DNA of 64,000 nt from NCBI RefSeq assembly GCF_010448835.1, contig NZ_CP048409.1:1806001-1870000 (forward strand). The letters run 5' to 3'. Source of the stretch: Draconibacterium halophilum. GTDB lineage: Bacteria; Bacteroidota; Bacteroidia; Bacteroidales; Prolixibacteraceae. Position numbers and translations under genes: made by a program. The notes below the pieces were generated by a model. The model was given only the letters and a program-made list of their open reading frames with translations, had not been told where the DNA came from and did no database searches. Below, piece by piece: positions 50,453-60,340 of the stretch; within the stretch, counting starts at the first letter, position 1, and each line of letters opens with the position of its first letter.

Positions 50453-51499
50453 TTAAATACATCGAAGCCTTTTTCGATCAATCTTACCGTTTTCTGTGCG
50501 GGGAAGTAGGTCAATAAAGCGAATTTTTTTAGGTTGTTCGTATTTTTGAAGTAATTTACGGCATTGGAAAGCAATGCTTGTTTTTACTTGTTCATCGGCT
50601 TCTCCTTCAACCAGTAGAATCATTTTTTCTCCCAACAACTCGTCGGGAACCGAGCTAAAAGCAAAGGGCAGAGGCATGCTGTTTTCAAGCTTTTTCTCTA
50701 ATTGCTCGGGCATAAATTTGATGCCACCAGATATGATCACATTATCAACACGACCCAGCACTTTAAAATGATGACTGTCGATTAATTTGCCAAAATCGTT
50801 GGTTTGAATGGCTCCGTTTTTAAGTCCCGGCATCAAAATACGAATGCAATCGCGTTTATCCAGTTCAACAGAAATACCATCAACACAATTGTAGCAGTCA
50901 GTTTTATCGTTGCTATTTAGTTTACGCAGTGCAATGTGGGTGGCTGTTTCGGTCATGGCATAACTCGAATAGCAGTTTGTTGAGATTTGCTGTAATTGTT
51001 CTTCCAAAGATACAGGAATAGCAGAACCTCCAATAAGCAGATTTTCGATGTTTTGCTTTGGTAGTGCGAGGAATTTTTTCACCTGGTTAATTACCATCGC
51101 TGCAAACTTTATGGGCTTATCACTAGGCAGATCTACAAAATCTGAAGACGGATCAACAAGATGGAGGTCGAGTTTGCCGATAAGGGCGCGAACGGTCATT
51201 AATTTTCCTGCAATAAAACGACTGGGCAGACAATGCATTATGCGGTCGCCTTCATGCAAATCAAAAAAGCGTATGGTGCGTTGGGCACTTGCAGCTACAA
51301 AATCTTTCTTAAGAGTTATGGTTTTGGGTGTTCCTGTACTGCCCGAGGTTTGTACTTCTATAGCATCATTTGGATGATACCATTCGGCAAGAAAATCTAA
51401 CCAGTTTTGTTCCCATTCGGAAGGGGGTTTTTGCTGCAGCAATTTTTCAATGCTTTCCAATTGCCCGTTTATGGTAATATGTGCCGGAAATAACTCCAT
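50453..51499 (-). CDS. menE: o-Succinylbenzoate-CoA ligase
   Basis: An ANL-superfamily adenylating enzyme that makes OSB-CoA in menaquinone synthesis. The P-loop VQTSGSTGTPKTITLKK lies near 53-69, and the late region has RVDNVIISGGIKFMP and the C-terminal PRTENGKIDRKRL with the catalytic Lys. At 348 residues it is short for the family (about 450 in E. coli) because the N-terminal acceptor region is reduced, as is usual in Bacteroidota MenE. Its ATG overlaps the menC stop. Confidence 0.92.
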   Translation of the reverse strand: MELFPAHITINGQLESIEKLLQQKPPSEWEQNWLDFLAEWYHPNDAIEVQTSGSTGTPKTITLKKDFVAASAQRTIRFFDLHEGDRIMHCLPSRFIAGKLMTVRALIGKLDLHLVDPSSDFVDLPSDKPIKFAAMVINQVKKFLALPKQNIENLLIGGSAIPVSLEEQLQQISTNCYSSYAMTETATHIALRKLNSNDKTDCYNCVDGISVELDKRDCIRILMPGLKNGAIQTNDFGKLIDSHHFKVLGRVDNVIISGGIKFMPEQLEKKLENSMPLPFAFSSVPDELLGEKMILLVEGEADEQVKTSIAFQCRKLLQKYEQPKKIRFIDLLPRTENGKIDRKRLRCI

Positions 51500-52527
51500 T
51501 ACATTTCAAATTTTTCGGTGGGATTAAACCACAGTTTTTCACCACGAATCTCGAGTGGCGAATCAATATTGTTGGTAAAAAGCTGTCCGGTTCCCAATCC
51601 CTGGTACGTGGTGGAGTTCTTCGTGTAAGCCCACTGTGCAATAGCATTCAATCCAATATTCGACTCCAGATACGAAGTGATCCACCAACCAACATTTCGT
51701 TCGTTAGCCAGTTCTATCCATTCGTTGCAACCCGAAATGCCACCGTGTAAACTTGGTTTTAATACCAGATATTGCGGACAGATTTTATCAAGCAATTGTA
51801 TCTTTTGATCTCTTTTATTGATACCGATTAACTCTTCGTCTAAAGCAATAGGCAGTGGAGTAGTGGCACAAAGCCCGGCCATTTTGTTCCATTGTCCCGC
51901 GCTAATGGGTTGTTCAATGGAATGAAGTTGTAAATCAGACAGTCGTTTCAGTTTCTCTAGCGCAGAATTGCTGTTAAAAGCACCGTTTGCATCCACTCGA
52001 AGTGTAATTCCATCGCTAGAGAAACGCTCCCGAACAACTTGTAGCAGTGATAATTCCTGCTCAAAATCTTTCGCCCCGATCTTTAATTTGATACATCGAA
52101 ATCCGGCTGCCAGTTTTTCTTCTATCTGGTGTTGCATGTTATCGATTTCTCCCATCCAGATCAATCCATTTATTGGAATTCCGGCTTCGCCTTGGCTAAA
52201 AGCAGATGGGAAAAGTTCACGTTTACCTCCGTTTTGCAAATCGAGAAGCGCCGTTTCCAAGGCAAATTTCAGGGATGGAAAATCTTGAAGCAATTCTATC
52301 GCATCGATAAAAGTTTGCGGATTGGTGCAAAGTTTCTCCAGCTGTTCTTCAACCTGCTCGGGTGCTTCAATACTTAATCCCGGTAGTGGCGCGCATTCAC
52401 CAAGTCCTGTAACGCTATCCTCTTCCAAAAATAAATACCAAACAACACGCTTTCTTAATACACCGCGCGAAGTTCCGGCCGGTTGCTTAAAATGCAGTTC
52501 ATATTTTTGGTATCGTGCTTTTATCAT
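51499..52527 (-). CDS. menC: o-Succinylbenzoate synthase
   Basis: Enolase-superfamily enzyme that dehydrates SHCHC to o-succinylbenzoate. The catalytic Lys is in CIKLKIGAKDF, metal ligands in LRVDANGAF, HSIEQPI and ALDEEL, and the second Lys in YLVLKPSLHGG. The open frame extends 51 codons further to a GTG at 52680, but the ATG at 52527 (MIKARYQKYEL) fits the domain and gives an ATGA overlap with menA; the upstream part is just menA in another frame. Translationally coupled to menE downstream. Confidence 0.92.
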   Translation of the reverse strand: MIKARYQKYELHFKQPAGTSRGVLRKRVVWYLFLEEDSVTGLGECAPLPGLSIEAPEQVEEQLEKLCTNPQTFIDAIELLQDFPSLKFALETALLDLQNGGKRELFPSAFSQGEAGIPINGLIWMGEIDNMQHQIEEKLAAGFRCIKLKIGAKDFEQELSLLQVVRERFSSDGITLRVDANGAFNSNSALEKLKRLSDLQLHSIEQPISAGQWNKMAGLCATTPLPIALDEELIGINKRDQKIQLLDKICPQYLVLKPSLHGGISGCNEWIELANERNVGWWITSYLESNIGLNAIAQWAYTKNSTTYQGLGTGQLFTNNIDSPLEIRGEKLWFNPTEKFEM

Positions 52528-53429
52528 GATAATATCAGTCCGAGTGAGAAGAGGAGTGTTAATGCCAAGGTTTGTAATGCCAGTCGTTTTAAAAACGGGT
52601 CGAGCAGTCGGCTGTCTTTTATGCGAAATATTTTGATGAGGTCGAAAATTGAAACCGGCAACACCAAAAGGAACAACCATTGCCAGGCTGTTTTTTGTTG
52701 CTGAAAAGTAAAAACGATGAGCGTAAGCCAGGCCAGTAAAATTAGCAGTGTATGGTAAATGCGACTCTTTATCGGCCCCAATTTTACCGCTATTGTTATT
52801 TTTTTCGACTGCATGTCGTTTTCAATGTCGCGTGTATTGTTCAGGTTCAGTACTCCGGTACTAAATAATCCCATGCTGATGGCCGGCAACCAAACCGCTG
52901 TTTCAATAGTATTGTTGTGTAGGTAAAAAACTCCAATCACCGGCAGTAACCCGAAAAACAAAAAAACAAACAAGTCGCCAAGGCCAATATAACCGTACGA
53001 CCGTTTGCCAGCTGTATAAAAATAAGCCGCTAAAAGTGCCAGAATTCCCAGTGCGATAAATACAAAAAATGCTGTAGGACTATTGTGCCAGGTTCCGGCA
53101 AAAACCAAAAAAGTACCCAGAACAAAACTTAATCCGGTAATAATAAACATCCCGGTTTTCATTTCGCTAATGGTGATTTCGCCGCCCTGCATTGTTCGTG
53201 TTGGCCCCAAACGCTGATGATTATCGGTGCCTTTTTGGAAATCGCCGTAATCATTTGCGAAGTTAGAGAAAACCTGAATGAGCGTGGCGGTAAGCATTGC
53301 AAGAATAAAAATAATCCAATCAAACCCATGCCAAAAAGCTGCCAGTGCCGAGCCCATTAAAATGCCTGATAATGCTAGTGGCAGGGTGCGTAAACGTGCT
53401 GCTTTTACCCAACTTTTTGCTGATGCCAT
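52524..53429 (-). CDS. menA: 1,4-Dihydroxy-2-naphthoate polyprenyltransferase
   Basis: A 301-residue UbiA-superfamily membrane prenyltransferase that attaches the isoprenoid tail and decarboxylates DHNA. The first Asp-rich motif is in FANDYGDFQKGTDN and the second in NNTRDIENDMQSKK, with about eight or nine helices around them. It is translationally coupled to menC by a four-base overlap. Confidence 0.95.
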   Translation of the reverse strand: MASAKSWVKAARLRTLPLALSGILMGSALAAFWHGFDWIIFILAMLTATLIQVFSNFANDYGDFQKGTDNHQRLGPTRTMQGGEITISEMKTGMFIITGLSFVLGTFLVFAGTWHNSPTAFFVFIALGILALLAAYFYTAGKRSYGYIGLGDLFVFLFFGLLPVIGVFYLHNNTIETAVWLPAISMGLFSTGVLNLNNTRDIENDMQSKKITIAVKLGPIKSRIYHTLLILLAWLTLIVFTFQQQKTAWQWLFLLVLPVSIFDLIKIFRIKDSRLLDPFLKRLALQTLALTLLFSLGLILS

Positions 53430-53512
53430 TCTTGATACTTGATGTTAGATAATAGATGTTTGATAACCAGATGTTCCGGTCGGAATCTTGCTTCATTCAA
53501 CTCGTAACTATC

Positions 53513-54337
53513 TTATGGGAATTTTGGGTATTTTTTAAAATCGGGTTTACGTTTTTCAAGAAAAGCATGTTTCCCTTCCTGTGCTTCCTCGGTGAGGTAA
53601 TACAGCAGAGTGGCGTTTCCTGCAAATTCCTGAATTCCAATCTGACCATCGAGTTCAGCGTTTAGTCCAAGTTTTAACATGCGTAATGCCAGCGGACTGT
53701 GTTCCTGCATTTTTTGTGCCCAGGCAACCACCTCGTCTTCCAGCTGGTCGAGCGGAACAACTTTGTTTACCAAGCCCATTTCCAGTGCTTCGGCAGCCGA
53801 GTACTGGCGACACATAAACCAAATTTCGCGGGCTTTCTTTTGTCCCACAACACTGGCCAGGTAAGACGATCCAAGGCCCGCATCGAAGCTCCCCACTTTT
53901 GGGCCGGTTTGGCCAAAAATGGCATTTTCGCTGGCGATGCTGATATCGCAAACCACATGTAAAACATGACCGCCGCCAATGGCATAACCATTCACCATGG
54001 CAATTACCGGTTTCGGCATACTACGAATTTGTTTCTGCACCTCAAGTATGTTCAATCGCGGAATACCATTTTCATCAATATAACCGCCGGTACCTTTTAC
54101 ATTCTGATCGCCACCCGAGCAAAAAGCCTTATCGCCCGAACCTGTCAGCACAATTACATTTATGCGTGGGTCTTCGCGACAAAGGAGCAAAGCGTCGCTG
54201 ATGTTGTTCACCGTAGTTGGGCGAAAAGCATTGCGCACCTGCTCACGGTTGATGGTAATCTTACCAATTCCATCGAAATAATCGAAAAAGATATCTTCGT
54301 ATTCTTTAATGGTTTCCCATTGTCTTTTTGTACTCAT
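53513..54337 (-). CDS. menB: 1,4-Dihydroxy-2-naphthoyl-CoA synthase
   Basis: A 274-residue crotonase that cyclises OSB-CoA to DHNA-CoA. Conserved elements are the oxyanion loop SGGDQNVKG, GYAIGGGHVLHVVCD and FGQTGPKVGSFDAGLGSSYL with the active-site Asp, and a C-terminal MENB-specific tail KRKPDFKKYPKFP. The frame has an upstream start at 54394, but the ATG at 54337 is the homologous one. Confidence 0.96.
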   Translation of the reverse strand: MSTKRQWETIKEYEDIFFDYFDGIGKITINREQVRNAFRPTTVNNISDALLLCREDPRINVIVLTGSGDKAFCSGGDQNVKGTGGYIDENGIPRLNILEVQKQIRSMPKPVIAMVNGYAIGGGHVLHVVCDISIASENAIFGQTGPKVGSFDAGLGSSYLASVVGQKKAREIWFMCRQYSAAEALEMGLVNKVVPLDQLEDEVVAWAQKMQEHSPLALRMLKLGLNAELDGQIGIQEFAGNATLLYYLTEEAQEGKHAFLEKRKPDFKKYPKFP

Positions 54338-54516
54338 TGTATGTTGTTTTTGTTGAAGTTGTTTAACGTTAAATCTGAAAACTACGAGCAACATCCTGAT
54401 CCCATTGGACTGCAGCTAATTTTTCTTCCGTAGCTATGGCTATGCAAGAAAAATGGAGCTTTGCCACTGAGAATCAATATGTCACTCTCGAAATTCCCCA
54501 TTAACTTTAAATAACT

Positions 54517-56196
54517 TCATTGTTTTACAAACTTAAAAAGTCCCCGGAATGTTTCCGTGTTAATTTCGGCATCAGTAAAAACCTCCAAAATGGTTGCTCT
54601 TGTTTTTGAGGAATATAACTTGGTAAGTGAGGTTTTGAGTTGTGTCTCGTTTTCAGCACTTAAATAATCGAGTCCGAAAGTTTGAGCAATTCCTTTGGCG
54701 CTAAACTTGTTTTCGGCATAAAAATGCTGCTGAAAAGCAGGTGACTCACCCGGCCCTTTTATCAGACTAAAAATGTTGCCGCCCCCATTATTGATGACAA
54801 TTATTCGCAAATTTTTTCCGATGTAATTATTCCACAGTGCGTTCGAATCATAAAAGAATGACAAGTCGCCAATTAAAACCGTATTTATTTTTTCAGAAAC
54901 TGACGCAAAACCAACGGCGGTAGACATTGATCCGTCGATTCCACTGGTGCCACGGTTGCTCATAAATTGGATGTTCTTTGGCCAATCGGCAATTAATGCG
55001 TAGCGTACAGGAGAACTGTTGCCCAAGTGAACAATTGAATTTTCGGGAATTGATTGGCCAACTTTGGCAATTACTTTCAGGTCTGAAAAAGTAATTTCTG
55101 AAATATAGTTGTCGCGAAACTGGTTGACTTCTTTTTCCTTGTTTTTCCAGCGCTGAAAATAATCTTGATTGTTTGTTGTTACTTCCGGCAGAAGTTGTTT
55201 AACGAAAGTAACAGTATCCGTTTGAATAACTTTTGTTAGCGACTGATAAGTATCGTAATGCTCGTTAGATGGCGACAAATGCCAGTGTTGTTGCGCTTTG
55301 TTTTTTCGCAAATATTGTTTTAGTGCTTTCGAAACAAAATGACCCCCAAATGTGATCAAAAGTTCGGGCTTAAAATCGGTTGGTTTATCAGCAAGAATGG
55401 CTGCCATTAACGTATCTATGCTTTCGCAAGAACTCTCGTTGTTCAGGTTAGCCAGATGTTCTTTTAAAACAACAGCACCTGATTTTTTGGTTAATTCAGC
55501 AAACAGCTTTTCCAATTCAGTATTTGGGTTTTGTTGCCCGGCCAGGATCATTATTTTTTTTGCGGAATTAAAAGCTGTGGCTAACTCTTTTAATGCGGAA
55601 TCACTAATAGTATAAATAGCTTGTTTCGCCTCAACCGTTTTTATGTGCGGTAGATCTTCATCCAAAAGATCGTGTAAAGGTTCCTCCAATGGCACATTTA
55701 TGTGCACCGGTCCGGGGCGTCCCGATACTGCCATGTTCAGACATTCATTAATCTCGCGTGCCGCATACGATAATTCTTCTTCCGATTCTTCTAATGGCAG
55801 GTGATATTCCTTTTTTACAAAATTAGTGTAAATGCCTTTTTGTTTGATGCACTGGTTTTCAAGTTGATCAATCCAGTACTCCGGACGATCGGCCGTTATA
55901 ACGATCAGCGGAACATTCAGATAAAAAGCCTCAGCAATTGCCGGTGTGTAATTTAGTGTTGCTGTTCCCGAGCTGCAAACAATCGCAACCGATTTGTTCA
56001 ACGACTGTGCCAGCCCCAGCGCAAAATAAGCGGCGCTGCGTTCGTCAACCACATTGCGGCAATTGAACAAATTGCTGCCTGCAAGAGTGTGTATCATCGG
56101 ACCATTTCGCGATCCGGGAGAAATAACGATATCATGTATTCCCTTCTGTTGAAGAAGAGCTGCCAGTTGTTGAACCTGTTTTTTATTTGAGATCAT
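54517..56196 (-). CDS. menD: SEPHCHC synthase
   Basis: A 559-residue thiamine diphosphate enzyme that joins 2-oxoglutarate and isochorismate (the first committed step of classical menaquinone synthesis). The N-terminal domain has IVISPGSRNGPM and the conserved Glu region in NVVDERSAAYFALG; the C-terminal TPP-binding motif is GDLSFFYDSNALWN followed by VINNGGGNIFSLI. It overlaps the menF stop by 14 bases, so both are coupled. Confidence 0.95.
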   Translation of the reverse strand: MISNKKQVQQLAALLQQKGIHDIVISPGSRNGPMIHTLAGSNLFNCRNVVDERSAAYFALGLAQSLNKSVAIVCSSGTATLNYTPAIAEAFYLNVPLIVITADRPEYWIDQLENQCIKQKGIYTNFVKKEYHLPLEESEEELSYAAREINECLNMAVSGRPGPVHINVPLEEPLHDLLDEDLPHIKTVEAKQAIYTISDSALKELATAFNSAKKIMILAGQQNPNTELEKLFAELTKKSGAVVLKEHLANLNNESSCESIDTLMAAILADKPTDFKPELLITFGGHFVSKALKQYLRKNKAQQHWHLSPSNEHYDTYQSLTKVIQTDTVTFVKQLLPEVTTNNQDYFQRWKNKEKEVNQFRDNYISEITFSDLKVIAKVGQSIPENSIVHLGNSSPVRYALIADWPKNIQFMSNRGTSGIDGSMSTAVGFASVSEKINTVLIGDLSFFYDSNALWNNYIGKNLRIIVINNGGGNIFSLIKGPGESPAFQQHFYAENKFSAKGIAQTFGLDYLSAENETQLKTSLTKLYSSKTRATILEVFTDAEINTETFRGLFKFVKQ

Positions 56197-57307
56197 TTTG
56201 TCGTATAGCTTCTATTGCCGATAACAGTGTTTTTGCTTTGTTGTTGGTTTCTTCCCATTCTTCTTCGGGAACCGAACGTGAAGTAATTCCGCCGCCGGCA
56301 TAAAGCATGTACTGCTCCTGAATTATCTCCATGCAGCGCAAATTTACAAATAATCCTACTGAATCTTTTAGTTGCCATGGTCCAAGAAATCCGCCGTAGT
56401 AACGCCTGTTGTGTTTTTCTACAGAACGAATAAATTTGTCGGCTTTTGATTTTGGGAAACCACAAACCGCAGGCGTTGGATGCAGGTCGGCAATAAAATC
56501 ACCAAGACAGTCGTCCAGCTTCTTTTTGGCAAACAGAAAGCTGGTAAACAGGTGGGCTACTTTTCCACTTTCCAGTGTTTCAGGGCCGCGTGTGGTGTAC
56601 CGGTGTATGTTAAATCGATACAACAGATCAACGAGGTAACGCGAAACAAAGGCCTGCTCTTCAATATCTTTGGTACTCCATCCGTATTCTGTTCCCAAAT
56701 TTCGGGGCTGTGTTCCGGCCAGCGAAACGGTTTCCATTGTTTTACCTTCCGATTTCAACAGGATCTCGGGCGTTGCTCCCATCCACAAACCTGCTTTTGG
56801 AAGGTTTACCATGTACACAAAAGCATTTGGCGTTTGTTCTAATAACTGGCTGTACAATTTTCCCAGCGACTCATTTTTTCGTTTTTCAGGAATAACACGC
56901 GACACAATGGCTTTTGCCAGTTTGGTATTTTTAATGGTGTTGATGGTCTGATCAATTTCTGAAAGGTACTCATCCTTTTCAATTATATAATGCGAAGAGT
57001 AGTTATCCCGCTCTTTCTGACAAGTCTTTAAATCATCAATATTTAACTGAAGGATTTCTTTAATACCCGTTTTGTATATATCTGGTTTTAGCAAAATCAG
57101 TGGTGTTTCCTCGCTGATGTGATACGGTGCAAAAACAAAACCTTCCTGCCCGTTTAAGCGACTAACCTCATTGGGATAAAACAAGGCTTCCTGCCATGAT
57201 ATAAGAAGCTCAAGTGTTTTGTTGCCGGGTACAGACCATAGGGCAAAAGAGCAGTTTTTGTTAACGAGTTCGTCGATCAGATGTATTAATCTTTCGTTAT
57301 CGGTCAT
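56183..57307 (-). CDS. menF: Isochorismate synthase
   Basis: A chorismate-binding enzyme (374 residues) that converts chorismate to isochorismate. Key conserved segments are the ATPEILLKSEGKTMETVSLAGT region, DLHPTPAVCGFPKSKA and the ending GGFLGPWQLKDSVGLFVNLR, YAGGGITSRSVPEEEWEE. The N-terminal part is typically variable. It overlaps both the thioesterase gene (11 bases) and menD (14 bases). Confidence 0.93.
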   Translation of the reverse strand: MTDNERLIHLIDELVNKNCSFALWSVPGNKTLELLISWQEALFYPNEVSRLNGQEGFVFAPYHISEETPLILLKPDIYKTGIKEILQLNIDDLKTCQKERDNYSSHYIIEKDEYLSEIDQTINTIKNTKLAKAIVSRVIPEKRKNESLGKLYSQLLEQTPNAFVYMVNLPKAGLWMGATPEILLKSEGKTMETVSLAGTQPRNLGTEYGWSTKDIEEQAFVSRYLVDLLYRFNIHRYTTRGPETLESGKVAHLFTSFLFAKKKLDDCLGDFIADLHPTPAVCGFPKSKADKFIRSVEKHNRRYYGGFLGPWQLKDSVGLFVNLRCMEIIQEQYMLYAGGGITSRSVPEEEWEETNNKAKTLLSAIEAIRQNDLK

Positions 57308-57734
57308 TCTTTTCGGTAATCATATTGGTAACACGTACAGATGAAATCAATCTCCCTTCTTCGTTGCAAATATCAACATTCCACACATGTGTTTGTTTGC
57401 CGCGGTGAACGATTTTTGCAACCGCAACTGCCTTTCCCGCTTTTAATATACCGGTATGGTTTCCATTGACCATTATCCCTAGTACATCCAAAGCTGTTAA
57501 GTCTACAAGTAACATGCTGCCCAATCCTGCAAGTGTCTCGCCTAAAGCAAGGTTCGCTCCACCGTGTAAAATGCCTCCCGGGCGCGAATTTCTTGATGAA
57601 AGATCTAACATTCCTTCAACCCTTCCGTCTTCAATTTTTGTGATCTCAATTCCCAGACTTCCAACAAGGCTGTCTTCTAAGGCCTGATTGATCAGTTCAA
57701 CCGGCGTATGCAATGATAATTGTGTAAAATCCAT
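57297..57734 (-). CDS. menI: Hotdog thioesterase, probable DHNA-CoA thioesterase
   Basis: A 145-residue hotdog-fold thioesterase of the PaaI/4HBT type. GGILHGGANLALGETLAGLG contains the HGG loop and catalytic Glu, and GIMVNGNHTGILKAGKAVAV and THVWNVDICNEEGRLISS closely follow the layout of E. coli YdiI (MenI). It is the first gene of the men operon and is translationally coupled to menF, which makes the DHNA-CoA hydrolysis step its likely job. Confidence 0.87.
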   Translation of the reverse strand: MDFTQLSLHTPVELINQALEDSLVGSLGIEITKIEDGRVEGMLDLSSRNSRPGGILHGGANLALGETLAGLGSMLLVDLTALDVLGIMVNGNHTGILKAGKAVAVAKIVHRGKQTHVWNVDICNEEGRLISSVRVTNMITEKNDR

Positions 57735-57930
57735 AGTGCTATCCTAAAACGAGACTAAAATAATGGATAGTTTTTGAATATTGCTAAAATAGGTTTTGTA
57801 ATTTTTGATCGTTTACTGAAATAAGGAAAATCGCTGACGATTTTGTTGCTATATTTTGTGACGGCACAATGTTAAACAGGTGTTATTATTTTATACATTT
57901 GTTTGTCATCAATTAACTAAAAATAACCAA

Positions 57931-58689
57931 ATGAGTATTTCCAGAAGAAACTTTTTATATAAATCAACTGCAGGAGCTGTGGCTGCCGTAAGTATTTCAA
58001 GCATCGTTTCGGCCTGTGTTTCAGAACCGAAACAAGGTAAAGCATCTATTTTTGCTAAAGGTAATACGGTCTTGTTTCAGGGCGATTCGATAACGGATGC
58101 AGGTCGCGACAAACAAAATGAAACGCCAAACAGGGCCTGGTCGTTCGGAAATGGTTATGCGCTTTTGGCAGCATCTCATTTGTTAAACGTACTTCCAGAG
58201 CATGAATTAACCATTTATAACCGTGGAATCAGCGGAAACAAAGTATTTCAACTTGCTGATCGCTGGGATAAAGATTGTTTGGATCTCAACCCTCAGGTTT
58301 TAAGTATTCTGATAGGAGTGAATGACTACTGGCACAAACGCAATGGCAATTACGATGGAACTGTAGAAATCTATGAGAACGATTATCGCGCTTTGTTAAA
58401 ACGTACACAAGAAGCTTTGCCCGGAGTTAAATTGGTACTTTGCGAGCCATTTTATGTGTTGGAAACATCGGCTGTTGACGAAACATGGATTGAGCCCATG
58501 CAAGAATACCAGGCGGCAGCAAAACGAATTTCAGATGATTTTGAAACTATTTGGGTACCTTTTCAACAGGTATTTGATGAAGCAGTTAAACATGCTCCCG
58601 GAACATATTGGACACCCGACGGTGTGCACCCTTCAATGGCAGGTGCACAATTAATGGCCGAAGCATGGTTGAAAGCCGTTGGCGAATAA
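57931..58689 (+). CDS. Tat-exported SGNH/GDSL hydrolase lipoprotein
   Basis: A 252-residue SGNH hydrolase. The N-terminus has SRRNFLYKS, a twin-arginine motif, followed by a hydrophobic stretch and IVSAC, a lipobox giving a lipidated Cys. The catalytic Ser is in FQGDSITDAGRD, with the GNK/GVND oxyanion residues (SGNK, IGVNDYW), and the Asp-His pair is in TPDGVHPS. These proteins deacylate sugars or lipids, and several act as rhamnogalacturonan acetylesterases. The open frame starts at 57880, but the ATG at 57931 begins the signal. Confidence 0.9.
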   Translation: MSISRRNFLYKSTAGAVAAVSISSIVSACVSEPKQGKASIFAKGNTVLFQGDSITDAGRDKQNETPNRAWSFGNGYALLAASHLLNVLPEHELTIYNRGISGNKVFQLADRWDKDCLDLNPQVLSILIGVNDYWHKRNGNYDGTVEIYENDYRALLKRTQEALPGVKLVLCEPFYVLETSAVDETWIEPMQEYQAAAKRISDDFETIWVPFQQVFDEAVKHAPGTYWTPDGVHPSMAGAQLMAEAWLKAVGE

Positions 58690-58754
58690 ATTCGGAAAAA
58701 GGAGTTTCAATTTAAATGTTGCAGGTTTTCTTACCACAAGTATATAAGCTGAAA

Positions 58755-60065
58755 TTATGCCTTTCTTTCCAATGGTTTCAGAATCGTTTTCTGGTAGAGA
58801 AGTGCTAGAATTACTCCCCGCGAGAACATAAACAGTAACATGCCCATCCAAAGCGCATGATTATTCCATACTGGATTTAAGAAATAATAAACCGGAACGA
58901 AGATCAGAAAGGTTGAAACCAACAGGCTGTTTCGCATGGGGCGCGAAACTGTTGCTCCAATGTAAATACCATCCCAAATAAACGATCCCACACTTGCAAC
59001 AGGTACTAACACGATCCAAAACAGGAATTGTTGTGCACTCTCAATTACATTTTCCTGGGAGGTGAGTAGTTTTAGTATGAAATTAGTTCCCGACAGATAG
59101 AGTAGTGTAAAAATTACTGCCAGTCCTAGTCCCCAATACAACAACAGTTTAACAACTTTTTTAAGATTTTGAACTTCTTTTGCCCCAATAAATTTTCCAA
59201 CCAATGCTTCGCCGGCAAAGGCAAATCCATCAATAAAAAAGGAGAAGAACATAAGAAACTGCAAAAGAATTGAGTTTACAGCAAGAATAGTATCGTTTAT
59301 GCTGGCCGATTTCGAAGTGAAAAAGGTAAAGACAACGATGATGCAGAAACTACGAATGAAAATATCGGTATTTACCTTAAAGAAGTTGGTCAGAAACTTC
59401 AGGTCCATAACACTCGCTTTTGTAACCAGCGGAAGCATTTTTCGGTATTTCCTGAACAATAGTATAATGGCTGTTAACAAACCTGCGTACTGCGAAATAA
59501 CGGTTCCGAGCGCTACTCCTTCAGATTTCATTTTTAGTCCAAAAACAAAAAACACACTCAGTAATATATTAACAATGTTTACCAGAATAGCAATGATCAT
59601 GGGGTAGCGAGCATTTTGCATACCCAAAAACCATCCGCTAAAAACAAACAGACTTAAAGCTGCAGGTGCTGCCCATATTCGTATTCTGAAATATTCGTTT
59701 GCAAGCGTTTCTACCTCGGAGCTGCCACCTATTAATTTAAAACTTCCCCAGGCGATAGGAGCTTGCAGCAATAAAATAATAATACTAATTGATAGTGTTA
59801 AAAGCAGCGCACGAATTAATATGGTTATTGCTTCTGCCGATTTTTTTTCGCCAAAAGCCTGTGCTGTAAATCCGGAGGTGCTCATTCGCAAAAAACCAAA
59901 GCCCCAGTAAATAAAGTTAAATATTACGCTCCCCAACGAAATGGCCCCGATGTAAACCTCTGAGCCAAGATGCCCCATCAGTGCTAAATCAATCAATCCC
60001 AATAATGGAACAGTTATGTTGCTGATGATATTGGGAACCGCAAGTTTTAATATGCTTCTATTCAT
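58755..60065 (-). CDS. MATE family efflux transporter (DinF-like)
   Basis: A 436-residue membrane protein with twelve helices in two homologous halves. The N-terminal ILKLAVPNIISNITVPLLGLIDLALMGHLG and the second-half GFAFAGEALVGKFIGAKE are the usual MATE signatures, and the absence of a C-terminal domain and the short loops match the DinF subgroup. It exports toxic compounds in exchange for Na+ or H+; specificity is unknown. Convergent with the SGNH gene and divergent from sodB. Confidence 0.92.
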   Translation of the reverse strand: MNRSILKLAVPNIISNITVPLLGLIDLALMGHLGSEVYIGAISLGSVIFNFIYWGFGFLRMSTSGFTAQAFGEKKSAEAITILIRALLLTLSISIIILLLQAPIAWGSFKLIGGSSEVETLANEYFRIRIWAAPAALSLFVFSGWFLGMQNARYPMIIAILVNIVNILLSVFFVFGLKMKSEGVALGTVISQYAGLLTAIILLFRKYRKMLPLVTKASVMDLKFLTNFFKVNTDIFIRSFCIIVVFTFFTSKSASINDTILAVNSILLQFLMFFSFFIDGFAFAGEALVGKFIGAKEVQNLKKVVKLLLYWGLGLAVIFTLLYLSGTNFILKLLTSQENVIESAQQFLFWIVLVPVASVGSFIWDGIYIGATVSRPMRNSLLVSTFLIFVPVYYFLNPVWNNHALWMGMLLFMFSRGVILALLYQKTILKPLERKA

Positions 60066-60340
60066 CGTGTATTAGTGAGCTGGCAAAGGTAGCATTATTG
60101 ATAAAGCCTGTTAAATGAATAAAAGCAAATTATTTTGCAGCGCATGTTTATCTGTTGAAACATCGCTTACTTGTTGGTTTTCCGGGTTTTACTTTATGAC
60201 GTTTTGTATTTATTAATTCCTTCTATGAACAATAAAGGATATCAATGTGTTTTATTATTCAGAGATTTGGATTAATTCTAAATAGCGTATATTCTTGCTT
60301 GCAAGAAATTAATATATTTAAATCTTTTAATAAAAAAAAT

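Noticed and set aside
51499..52680. N-terminal extension of menC (start at 52680)
   Set aside because: The extra residues are menA in another frame, and an ATGA overlap at 52524-52527 gives the normal start.
53430..53512. Short near-repeats such as TTGATACTTGATG between menA and menB
   Set aside because: They are brief, imperfect and of the common low-complexity intergenic kind; no array is formed.
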